A stretch of 42,272 nt of DNA from JAFDVL01 sp043736395 (GTDB lineage Bacteria > Acidobacteriota > Blastocatellia > RBC074). The stretch lies in assembly GCA_043736395.1 (NCBI GenBank), contig JAYTCQ010000007.1, forward strand, positions 1 to 42,272. The letters are read 5' to 3'. Both the position numbers and the translations under genes were made by a program. Each line of letters starts with the position of its first letter. Position 1 is the first letter of the stretch. Positions 1-7,576 of the stretch are shown piece after piece. Under the pieces are notes generated by a model. The model saw only the letters and a program-made list of their open reading frames with translations. It made no database searches and was not told where the DNA came from.

Positions 1-10
1 TGTCGCGTAT

Positions 11-76
11 AAAAATTTAGCCCGTGAAATGGGTGATAGAGTTTCATCTATCACCCATTTCACGGGCTAAATTTTT
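11..76. repeat. Long perfect hairpin, terminator-like
   Basis: Arms 11-40 and 47-76 are perfect reverse complements (30 bp) around a 6-base loop. The outer ends are A-rich on the left and T-rich on the right, so a transcript from either side would end the stem in a U run. It lies downstream of the VIT-VWA gene, whose stop is at 149, and could end its transcript. The 30-bp perfect stem is longer than a normal intrinsic terminator and fits a palindromic intergenic element. Terminator function is inferred. Confidence 0.7.
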
Positions 77-90
77 ATTCTGCAATTCTT

Positions 91-136
91 CTAGGGCTAA
101 CGCCCTAGGCTACATTCTGGCACCTGCTTTGCAGGT
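91..136. repeat. Double-hairpin intergenic element
   Basis: Two short hairpins lie side by side: a 7-bp stem at 91-97/102-108 (loop of 4) and a 6-bp stem at 122-127/131-136 (loop of 3). They fill the gap between the long hairpin and the stop codon of the VIT-VWA gene. The layout resembles dispersed palindromic elements of other bacterial genomes. Only one copy is seen here, so family membership is not shown. Confidence 0.5.
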
Positions 137-148
137 TCTGTTCGGAAG

Positions 149-2395
149 TTACTGCGTTTTTGTTTGGCTCGGCAATTTTATCAATACTGTCACTCCGTCC
201 AGCATTAACAGGGTATCGCTGCCCAGTGCCAGAATTCCTTGACGCCCTTCTTTGACTAATTGAGTGACGAATTTATCAAACGCCTCTGAACCAAATTCAA
301 TTTCAATGTCGGCTTTGATGGCTTTGTCGCCTTCCATTAATTGAGCGTCAATCCACTGATTGTTGCGACGGAAAAATGTCCGGTCGGCGATTTGCTGGAC
401 GCTGTTGATTTCGACGCGCTTCATTTTTTGATCGTAAAAAGTGTTGGAGCGATTCATTGTGGCTTGCGATTTTTGTGCATTCACATTCATCTCTTGTGAG
501 ACGGCTCCCGCACCACTGCGAATTTTCATAGCATTGTCTTGCACGCCATCAAGCGCAATTGAATTTCTTCCTGCCACACTCAATCTCGCAGCCTCTTCGG
601 TCGCCAAAAATGAAGTGTATTCAGTCAAAATTCCGAATTTCGTCGAAAGGCGTACGATCTCATCCACCAATTCTTTTGTCCGTCCACTTGATTGATTTCG
701 GTCGGCTCCCATTTGTCGGATTTGATCAATCAGGTACGCGATTTTTCGATTTGCCCAGAGCCGTGGAACGTAGGAATTCCGCGTCGTCGCATTGTCCACA
801 TTAAATTTGAATTCAAAGCTGCGCGGTGTACCCAGATAATTTCCATTGATTTTAAACCGCAGCGGAGCTTCGCCTTGATATTGCCCGAGCAGCACAAGCT
901 GATCGCCTTCGAATAAATCATTGAGTTCGTTCGGCAATAAATCCTTCACAGCTCGCGTAGTGATTTCGCCTTTTGGATCAAACATTGTCAGCTTCGGATC
1001 AGACAATACCGGCCCTGAAAGACGGCGAAAAACTTGTGAGACTTTTGATTCGACATCTTCTTTGGGTAAGACGAAAGTGCTGGCTCCACGCGCTTCGGTT
1101 GCCATCGCGTTGAGCAGTGGCGCGTTGACATCAAAGCCAACTCCAAATGAAAAAATGCGGCGATTGAATTTGTTGGCGTTTTTGACGGCGTTGCGAATTC
1201 CGGCTTCGGAACGCTCGCCCACGGTCGGTAATCCATCCGTCAAAAATAAAACTAACGGCAAAGTTTTCGCGGTCGGCTGCGGACGCAAAGCCTCAATCAT
1301 TGCATCGTGAATATTGGTTCCTCCGCCATCGCGGATGCGACGAATGTAGGCACGAGCTTCTTCAATCGTCGTAGAATTTTTCACGACGGCCTTTTCGGCG
1401 AAGGACGCAACGGAGTCAGAATAATCAATAATATTAAATGATTCGCCGTCTTCGAGAGCGTTGACGACCTGGAGTGCGGCTGCGCGTGCCTGTTCGATTT
1501 TTTCTCCCGCCATACTGCCCGAACGATCTATGACAATCGTGACTTCGCGTTTAATGCTGACGGATTTTTCCGGTCGCGTAGCGGGAACCCCAGCCAGCAA
1601 TAAAAAATATCCGCCGCCGATGCTGGCATCAGGATACGCGAGTAATGTCGCGGTCAATCCGTTCTTTTCGGTGAGATAGGACAACCGGAATGAGCCGGGT
1701 TCAAGTCGTGTGTTATCGCCCAAACTAATTCTGGCGCGGTCTTTGCCGACGCGTGTGGTGGTGATGAGATGCGTTGGAGAATACACGGTGGAGATCGGTT
1801 GTTTCGCGTCAATTTCTACGGTGATTTGCCACGGGATGGACTGCGATGCAAAGGATTCGCTGCGCGGCAAAACGTAGTCAATTCGTTCGCCATCAGCAGG
1901 CAAAAGATTTTCGTACACGAGGGTGACTTTTTGTATTTTATTCGGCTGAATCGGGAACGCGCTGGAACGGACTAAATTGTATCCCGCGAATTCGAGCAAC
2001 GCCGGATCGCGCAGTTTGTTGACGATAGAACGGTAAATCGCTTCAGCCTCGGCTTTCGGCAAAATCTTCGCGTTTGGTTCCTTGGAAACACCGTCAAAAC
2101 CGAAACTGCGAATCGTCGCGCCATCGGGTACGGGTACGAGCATCTGCGCTTCCTGCGGGCGTGGGGCGTCGTTCCGCAACGAAATCTCCATCGTCGTCGT
2201 CGCGATTTGTTGCTGGATGTTGACGTTCACAGATACTCCGCTGATCTGAACCGGCTGTGGTATCGGACGCGGACACGGATAACAAATCACGCGACCTTGC
2301 GGAATGATGACGTTGACGGATTCCATGTCCTGGGCGGAGGCGGAAACGGTTGTGAAAAGAAGGGTGCACAAAAAGCTGATGGTTCGTAATTTCAT
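149..2395 (-). CDS. Secreted VIT and von Willebrand factor A domain protein
   Basis: A 748-residue exported protein of the inter-alpha-trypsin-inhibitor-like class. An N-terminal signal peptide (first 21 residues, ending near ASAQ) is followed by a VIT domain at about residues 45-175 and a VWA domain at about 280-450. The metal-binding MIDAS site is intact: DRSGS begins at D290, followed by a GGGT threonine motif and a LFLTDG aspartate motif. VWA domains bind protein partners through a divalent metal; the partner is unknown. The chosen start at 2395 has AAGGAAG a few bases upstream, unlike the in-frame ATG nine codons earlier. The C-terminal 300 residues are not a domain I recognise. It appears monocistronic, with hairpins downstream. 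Family call is firm; role in adhesion or envelope function is inferred. Confidence 0.9.
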   Translation of the reverse strand: MKLRTISFLCTLLFTTVSASAQDMESVNVIIPQGRVICYPCPRPIPQPVQISGVSVNVNIQQQIATTTMEISLRNDAPRPQEAQMLVPVPDGATIRSFGFDGVSKEPNAKILPKAEAEAIYRSIVNKLRDPALLEFAGYNLVRSSAFPIQPNKIQKVTLVYENLLPADGERIDYVLPRSESFASQSIPWQITVEIDAKQPISTVYSPTHLITTTRVGKDRARISLGDNTRLEPGSFRLSYLTEKNGLTATLLAYPDASIGGGYFLLLAGVPATRPEKSVSIKREVTIVIDRSGSMAGEKIEQARAAALQVVNALEDGESFNIIDYSDSVASFAEKAVVKNSTTIEEARAYIRRIRDGGGTNIHDAMIEALRPQPTAKTLPLVLFLTDGLPTVGERSEAGIRNAVKNANKFNRRIFSFGVGFDVNAPLLNAMATEARGASTFVLPKEDVESKVSQVFRRLSGPVLSDPKLTMFDPKGEITTRAVKDLLPNELNDLFEGDQLVLLGQYQGEAPLRFKINGNYLGTPRSFEFKFNVDNATTRNSYVPRLWANRKIAYLIDQIRQMGADRNQSSGRTKELVDEIVRLSTKFGILTEYTSFLATEEAARLSVAGRNSIALDGVQDNAMKIRSGAGAVSQEMNVNAQKSQATMNRSNTFYDQKMKRVEINSVQQIADRTFFRRNNQWIDAQLMEGDKAIKADIEIEFGSEAFDKFVTQLVKEGRQGILALGSDTLLMLDGVTVLIKLPSQTKTQ

Positions 2396-2520
2396 AAATT
2401 CTTCCTTTGAAATTTGCAGCAAAACGAGCTGCTACTATTATTGAACGTTCGAGGAAGAAAATCTTGCAAAAATATTTTTGCGTGGCGGAGCGAAGAAAGG
2501 ATGGATGACGGAACAAACGG

Positions 2521-2585
2521 AAATAACGGAAAAGATGGAAAAAGAGAACTTTCGCGAAAAGCCTTTTTCGTGTTTTCCGTTATTT
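2521..2585. repeat. Imperfect inverted repeat
   Basis: Arms 2521-2543 and 2563-2585 are inverted copies; the outer 13 bases match perfectly and the inner part is diverged. The element fills most of the gap between the cyclase stop (2615) and the VIT-VWA start (2395). It may be a transcript-end structure or a dispersed repeat. Confidence 0.55.
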
Positions 2586-2614
2586 CTCTTCTTTCGTACC
2601 GCTGCATACCTCTG

Positions 2615-3280
2615 CTACTGACAAGAAGCGTATGCTCGCACCGGAAAAGTCCCAAAATGTTTGACCTTCACCGGAACTGCCGAAAAGCTGAATCCTGATT
2701 CCGGCAATTGATCCAGTTTGCACAGATGCTCGACGATAGGAATTTCTGCGCCGAGCAATATTGTATGCGCAGGGCGCGTCAAATCTGCGGTATCGTCAAT
2801 GTTGTACGAATCAATTCCTACTAAGGCCGCGCCTTCGTTCACCAAATACTGTGATGCTTCGGCGGTCAAAAACGGATGCTTGCCTGACCAGTATTTTTCA
2901 GTATTCCAATGCAAACTCCAATCAGTTCGGAATAATACAGCACGATTTTTGACGAGGATTTTGTGAATCGCTTCAATGCCAATAGCGCGAATGCCGAGTG
3001 CATTTATTAATACTCCATCCAGTTCGGCTAAAGATTCCAGCGGCAATTCTGACAAATCCTTTCCGTCCACAAAACGATGAAACGGACTGTCAAGATAGGT
3101 TCCTGTATTGCCGACCATTTCGATTTTCCCAATCTGAAATTCCGTTCCTTTGGCATAGAAATTCTTTGATTGTTTACGGCTCCAGTAATCGCAAATGATC
3201 GGCGCGGGTAAGCCTTTGTAGGTGATGAGTCCGTGTTCGATGGTGTGACTGAGATCAATGAGAGATTTTATAGAACTCAT
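2615..3280 (-). CDS. Cyclase-family (kynurenine-formamidase-like) hydrolase
   Basis: A 221-residue cytoplasmic protein of the metal-dependent cyclase / kynurenine formamidase superfamily. It opens with the family's LIDLSHTIEHG motif and has the core motif as GNTGTYLDSPFH (residues 57-68), where better-known members have HxGTHxDxPxH. The aspartate and last histidine are kept, but the first histidines are replaced by N58 and Y62, so metal binding may differ. A later GIDSYNIDD and PAHTILL block is typical. Length is normal. The start is supported by AAGGAAAA upstream. Substrate cannot be told: the family includes formamidases, polyketide cyclases and amidases, and no tryptophan genes are nearby. 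It is co-oriented with the VIT-VWA gene but separated by a repeat. Confidence 0.8.
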   Translation of the reverse strand: MSSIKSLIDLSHTIEHGLITYKGLPAPIICDYWSRKQSKNFYAKGTEFQIGKIEMVGNTGTYLDSPFHRFVDGKDLSELPLESLAELDGVLINALGIRAIGIEAIHKILVKNRAVLFRTDWSLHWNTEKYWSGKHPFLTAEASQYLVNEGAALVGIDSYNIDDTADLTRPAHTILLGAEIPIVEHLCKLDQLPESGFSFSAVPVKVKHFGTFPVRAYASCQ

Positions 3281-3442
3281 AATTTTCCTTCGAATAAAAA
3301 TCTAACAGACATTTGCAATCGTATTTCAATTACGACAAAATTCGAGCGTCCATTTCCAGCACAGTGAAATTATCAAAAAAGTTTTTGAAGTCTAATTTAT
3401 TCGATGCGTCAGGCATCATAACAATTTCCCGGAGGAACGATC

Positions 3443-4024
3443 ATGAAATTCTTGCTTTCACTTTCACTCTTAATGCTTTCCCTGAATGTTTTCGCGCAAA
3501 CGATTCCACCAGCGGAAGAACAAATTGCTGTTTCGGTTCAGGCTGCGCCGGAAGAATTGCGCGCGGGCGCAGCGGTGCTTGGGTATAACGCGGAAGGCAA
3601 GCTCGTTGAATTGCGTAAAGGTACGAATGAATTAATCTGCCTCGCCGACGATCCAAAAGACGCGGCGCGATTCAGTGCTTCCTGTTACCACAAAGACCTC
3701 GAACCGTTCATGGCGCGCGGGCGCGAATTGGCGGCGCAGGGCATCACGGGCGGCAATCGTAATGCGGAATACCGCTGGAAAGAAATCAAGGAAGGCAAAC
3801 TGAAAATGCCCCGTGAACCGCGCATGCTCTACGTGCTATCAGGCAAAAGCTACGACGCAGCGAGCGGCAAGGTAGTGGATGGTTCGGTGCGCTGGGTGAT
3901 TTATGTGCCGTTTGCGACGGCAGAATCCACCGGGCTTTCGACTAAATCCAAACGCGGCGAACCGTGGCTGATGGACGCAGGAACGGCAGGCGCGCATATC
4001 ATGATTTCGCCACCAGCCAAGTAA
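3443..4024 (+). CDS. Secreted protein of unknown function
   Basis: A 193-residue protein with a clear signal peptide (hydrophobic residues 3-18, cleavage near VFAQ). The mature part is soluble, mixed alpha/beta, with two cysteines (in ICLADD and SASCYH) that might pair. I do not recognise a family. A strong ribosome site, GGAGG, lies about 7 bases before the ATG, and codon use resembles the neighbours, so the gene looks real. It faces the methyltransferase gene convergently, with a long palindrome between them. Confidence 0.75.
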   Translation: MKFLLSLSLLMLSLNVFAQTIPPAEEQIAVSVQAAPEELRAGAAVLGYNAEGKLVELRKGTNELICLADDPKDAARFSASCYHKDLEPFMARGRELAAQGITGGNRNAEYRWKEIKEGKLKMPREPRMLYVLSGKSYDAASGKVVDGSVRWVIYVPFATAESTGLSTKSKRGEPWLMDAGTAGAHIMISPPAK

Positions 4025-4084
4025 GTTGAATGAAAAAAAAGAAATCCTCTTAGTACTTGGTGATGCATTCGAAAATGGCATTGA

Positions 4085-4193
4085 CCAGAAGAATAGACCA
4101 CGGATTTTACGGATGATACAGGTTTACACGGATCTGAAATTCAGATCCGTGTAAACCTGTATCATCCGTAAAATCCGTGGTCTATTCTTCTGG
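4085..4193. repeat. Perfect 54-bp palindrome between convergent genes
   Basis: Arms 4085-4138 and 4140-4193 are exact reverse complements over 54 bases with a single central base (4139). It sits between two convergent genes (stops at 4024 and 4227). The arms contain a loosely repeated CCACGGATTTTACGGAT-type motif, which I recall from intergenic palindromes of several phyla. It could serve as a two-way terminator. Perfect identity implies recent origin or constant repair between arms. Confidence 0.85.
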
Positions 4194-4226
4194 CTTCAAC
4201 AATGCTTCGAGTATTCGAACGACAGA

Positions 4227-5174
4227 TTAGAACTTTCGGCAATAGAAAAGCTCAGTATTTAAAATCCCCAATTCTGGAAAACTCTGGTTGGTATAATCCA
4301 CTGTGAAGCCAAGTCGGGTGAGGGTCTCATCAAGTTCAGTGCCGAAGACGCGATACGATAACGCGGCATTTTCAGGATCATTGGCGTCACCGTGAAATTC
4401 CTTTTCTAAAACAAATTCGTCTTTATCTGAATCATTTGGATCATGCACGACGACGCGATGGAGCGTGTCGTGATCAATGCGAGAGTGAGGAACAGTGAAT
4501 ATATACACGCCTTCAGGCTTCAAGACGCGACGAATTTCGGCGTGCGCCAGCGCGTCATTTCGGACGTGTTCCATTACATCGCTGGTAATCACAACATCAA
4601 AAAACGCATCAGGGAAAGTGAGACGTTCAAGATTCTGATTTGTTAAATTTGGCGCGCCAGACAATTTTTTTCCTAAAGGTTCCTGTGGGCGAAAACGCGA
4701 AAGATAGACTTCGAAGTTTGGGATCGAAGCCAGCAGGTCAGGAAGTGGATAGCTGCAAGTTCGGAAATAGAAAGGCATTTGCGTATCATAGATGCGCACA
4801 GGAGTATTAATTTTCGTTTTGCGTAGTGATGCGAAAGATGGCGCTTCGACTTGCGTCAGGTCTTTTACTGCACGCAAAATTCCGCGAGCGATAGAACGAT
4901 ACCGACTGGTAGTCAAGCAAACGGAACAGGTCAGCGATTCACGTGAAAGAGTGATTTCCTTGTAAAAAAACGCCGTGAATATTCCACAAACATTACAATG
5001 TCCAGATAAAAAAAGACTGTTATCAAATCGCGCATTCTGCCTGCGTACGAAGGGCATCACTTTTGACCAAAGCACTGGCATCAAGGCATCAGCGGCACTT
5101 CCCGCCGGCAGAAATCCAGGGAGTTTTCCGGGAGGTAAAAGATAAGGTTTTAGTCTGTGAAGAAGATTTTGCAT
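4227..5174 (-). CDS. SAM-dependent methyltransferase with N-terminal zinc ribbon
   Basis: A 315-residue class I methyltransferase. Near residue 60 a CNVCG motif pairs with a CSVC motif some 25 residues later, giving a four-cysteine zinc ribbon often found before methyltransferase domains in glycan clusters. The methyltransferase part carries FFDVVITSDVMEHV (motif II-like), RRVLKPEGVYIFTVPH and a C-terminal FGTELDETL segment, typical of the Methyltransf_11 group; the usual glycine-rich motif I is poorly conserved. The ATG at 5174 was chosen; an in-frame TTG at 5183 is possible, and neither has a clear ribosome site. It lies 41 bases after the two-domain glycosyltransferase, so both probably form one unit acting on the same surface sugar. 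The substrate is unknown. Confidence 0.8.
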   Translation of the reverse strand: MQNLLHRLKPYLLPPGKLPGFLPAGSAADALMPVLWSKVMPFVRRQNARFDNSLFLSGHCNVCGIFTAFFYKEITLSRESLTCSVCLTTSRYRSIARGILRAVKDLTQVEAPSFASLRKTKINTPVRIYDTQMPFYFRTCSYPLPDLLASIPNFEVYLSRFRPQEPLGKKLSGAPNLTNQNLERLTFPDAFFDVVITSDVMEHVRNDALAHAEIRRVLKPEGVYIFTVPHSRIDHDTLHRVVVHDPNDSDKDEFVLEKEFHGDANDPENAALSYRVFGTELDETLTRLGFTVDYTNQSFPELGILNTELFYCRKF

Positions 5175-5215
5175 AAGATTCAAAGAGATCGGAATTTTAG
5201 TTTTCGAGCGTCAAA

Positions 5216-7324
5216 TTAATCGCGACGAATTGCTTGATGAGGCACCCACGGGCCTTTCCATTTTTCTTCATAAAGGCGACGATTTTTTTCAAAGATAGCG
5301 CGATAGGTTTCATCGCTTAGCAGCTTAAATGAAGCCCTGCCGACGTGATGAATAAATACATCATTCGTGCACATTACTTTGTAACCCAGCTCGCGGGCGC
5401 GTCGCGTGTAATCGTCGTCCTCAAACATTCCCATCCCGAACTGTTCATCCAGTAATCCGATTTTCTCGAAGACTTCGCGGCGCATCGCCAGGCAATACAT
5501 CGCCAGCATGGGAATTTCAAAAAGTTCGTTATCGTGTTCGCGAACGTATTGGCGCGCCCAATCGTTCATTTCAAGGATGCTGGTATATCCGACCGGAACC
5601 TTGGCTTCATTGCCGATTTCATTCGTGACCGGGCCGAGAAGGCCAATGGATTTGTCGGCTGAAAGATGCCGGATCAGATTTGAGAGCCAGCCGCGTGGCA
5701 CTACGGTATCGTTGTTGAGCAACACCAGATATTCGCCAGTCGCAATCTGCAATCCCTGATTGTTGGCTTTTGCAAAGCCATAATTTTCTGTATTCAGGAT
5801 TACTTTCAGTCTCGGATAAAGAGCCTCCGCTTCGCGCAAAAATTCCGGTGTTCCATCGGTTGAAGCGTTATCAATCACAATTGTTTCAAATTCAGGCCCT
5901 TCGGTTTGTTCATACAAACTTTTTAAGCAGACGCGATTCAATGCCAGATTGTTATATGTCACGATGATAATCGAAGCCTTTGGAAAGCTGGCTGCGACTA
6001 GCGGCTGAAACTGCTCAAATCTTTTTTCCCACGTGTGTTGTTGCGCAAACGCCTGTCTGGCTTCAACCAATGAAAGAGAATTTTCCGCGATGGCTTTTGC
6101 CAGTTGCTGTTCAAATTCATCTGCTGTGTTTGCAGTCTGCACAATCTCTCCCAGCGCAATAATTTCAGGCAGCGGAGTTGCTACTACGGGTTTTCCAGCA
6201 GCTAAGCTTTCATAAGCTTTCACAGGGTTGGTAGCTTCGGTGAGTGGCATTCGCTTGAAGGGAATGAACGTCGCATCAATGGAAGAGAGCAGGTCCGGCA
6301 ACTGCGCGTAGGGTTTTTCGCCAGTGAATTTAATATTTGGAATTTTTTGTAAACGATTAATGTTTGCTTTCGTGGCGGCACCAATCAAAATGAAATCCCA
6401 ATCAGTTCGACGCGCAGCCAGTTCAGCAACTAATTCCACGTCAAACCATTCCGCGATGGCTCCATAATATCCAATCACGGGGCGACGTTGATTTGTAATT
6501 TGTTGCGATGAAGCCTTTGCAAAATGCTCGTAATCACAACCGTTGCGAATCAATGCGACTTTTGAGGCATAAGGCGCAACGTGTTCCAAAAGAGCTGAAG
6601 AAGAAACTACGACCTGATCGGCGTTGGTGAGCAAGTTTTTTTCAGTTTCAACTGCTGATATATTTTGATGGTCAGGGGAAAAGCCAGCGTGATAATCCAT
6701 GCAATCATATAAAATTGGCCAGGCGAATTTTTCTCTGGTCAGGCTCGCCAGTGATTCCCAGTAAGGCAATTGCACACACGCCAGAGCCGCGCTGATGCCA
6801 AGATCACGTCGCAGTTCATCCAGCGCGGAAAATAGTTCAAGTTTGCCGTGATCCGAAAGTTTATCTTTGTAGACATTTTGCAATGGGCCTCGCAAAGAAA
6901 CTTCGAATACATTCGTCGCTTTTTGCGTAATTTGATAAGTCGGTCCCACACTTCGAAAACTTTGCTGAAGATAAAAAATTCGATGCCCGGCAGCGGCAAA
7001 CTGCATCATCAATTGTTGAGGCCGCTGAAAGCGAAAATTCCATTCAATGATCGGGAAACAAATTACATCAAATTTCTGGGTTGGAGCAGTCATTTCGATT
7101 AACAGATCCAAATCCTGCGTCATCAAATGTGATGCTTCGGGAAAGTATCCACGTTTGAACTGCACGAGTTTTTGCCTGACTGGCAGAGGCACCGTATTAC
7201 GAAGAAAGTTACGAAAGTCTCCCCAAATTTTAGTGGTGATATTTTGGTTCAGTTCGTAATTTGGACGTGCTTCGTTCAATGGGTTATTGTTCGTTGCAAG
7301 GTTAGCTGCTGGCTTTTTTTTCAT
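5216..7324 (-). CDS. Two-domain glycosyltransferase (GT4-like plus GT2)
   Basis: About 702 residues with two glycosyltransferase modules. The first (about residues 75-440) is a GT-B, GT4-like module: it starts with FDVICFPIIEWNFRFQRPQQ and includes a GYYGAIAEWFD segment and a donor-site motif with AYESLAAGKPVVATP. The second (about 448-702) is a GT-A, GT2 module with IIIVTYNN, IVIDNASTDGTPE, NYGFAKANNQG, LLNNDTVVPRGW (metal-binding acidic site) and FEDDDYTRRARELG. Such fusions add two sugars in sequence to surface glycans. The start at 7324 (MKKKP) is preferred because the upstream 39 residues do not look like an enzyme; the ribosome site is weak, so the start is uncertain. The cluster with the methyltransferase suggests polysaccharide or glycoprotein work. 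Confidence 0.85.
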   Translation of the reverse strand: MKKKPAANLATNNNPLNEARPNYELNQNITTKIWGDFRNFLRNTVPLPVRQKLVQFKRGYFPEASHLMTQDLDLLIEMTAPTQKFDVICFPIIEWNFRFQRPQQLMMQFAAAGHRIFYLQQSFRSVGPTYQITQKATNVFEVSLRGPLQNVYKDKLSDHGKLELFSALDELRRDLGISAALACVQLPYWESLASLTREKFAWPILYDCMDYHAGFSPDHQNISAVETEKNLLTNADQVVVSSSALLEHVAPYASKVALIRNGCDYEHFAKASSQQITNQRRPVIGYYGAIAEWFDVELVAELAARRTDWDFILIGAATKANINRLQKIPNIKFTGEKPYAQLPDLLSSIDATFIPFKRMPLTEATNPVKAYESLAAGKPVVATPLPEIIALGEIVQTANTADEFEQQLAKAIAENSLSLVEARQAFAQQHTWEKRFEQFQPLVAASFPKASIIIVTYNNLALNRVCLKSLYEQTEGPEFETIVIDNASTDGTPEFLREAEALYPRLKVILNTENYGFAKANNQGLQIATGEYLVLLNNDTVVPRGWLSNLIRHLSADKSIGLLGPVTNEIGNEAKVPVGYTSILEMNDWARQYVREHDNELFEIPMLAMYCLAMRREVFEKIGLLDEQFGMGMFEDDDYTRRARELGYKVMCTNDVFIHHVGRASFKLLSDETYRAIFEKNRRLYEEKWKGPWVPHQAIRRD

Positions 7325-7440
7325 TTTATGAGGGTGAAAAAGGAACCTGAATTCCGAGGAAGCTGGGGCTGGTTTTACTGACAGTTGAAGCAGGACTATA
7401 GCACAATAAATATGAGAATCAAGAATGTGAAAAGTAGACA

Positions 7441-7562
7441 AGAGAGTAGGCGGTAGACGGCAGACGGTAGTAGAGGAGTGCGACTGAGATGGCCGCTAGG
7501 CGGACGAAAAACTGCGGTCTTTCATCTATCTTCTACCGTCTGCTGTCTACCGTCTACTCTCT
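7441..7562. repeat. Inverted repeat with 30-bp arms
   Basis: Arms 7441-7470 and 7533-7562 are reverse complements with two mismatches, around 62 bases of spacer. Each arm contains short GTAGACGG-like direct repeats. The element fills the space between the giant repeat protein (stop at 7577) and the start region of the glycosyltransferase, which are transcribed in the same direction. It may insulate the two genes. Confidence 0.75.
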
Positions 7563-7576
7563 TTCTGAAATATGCA

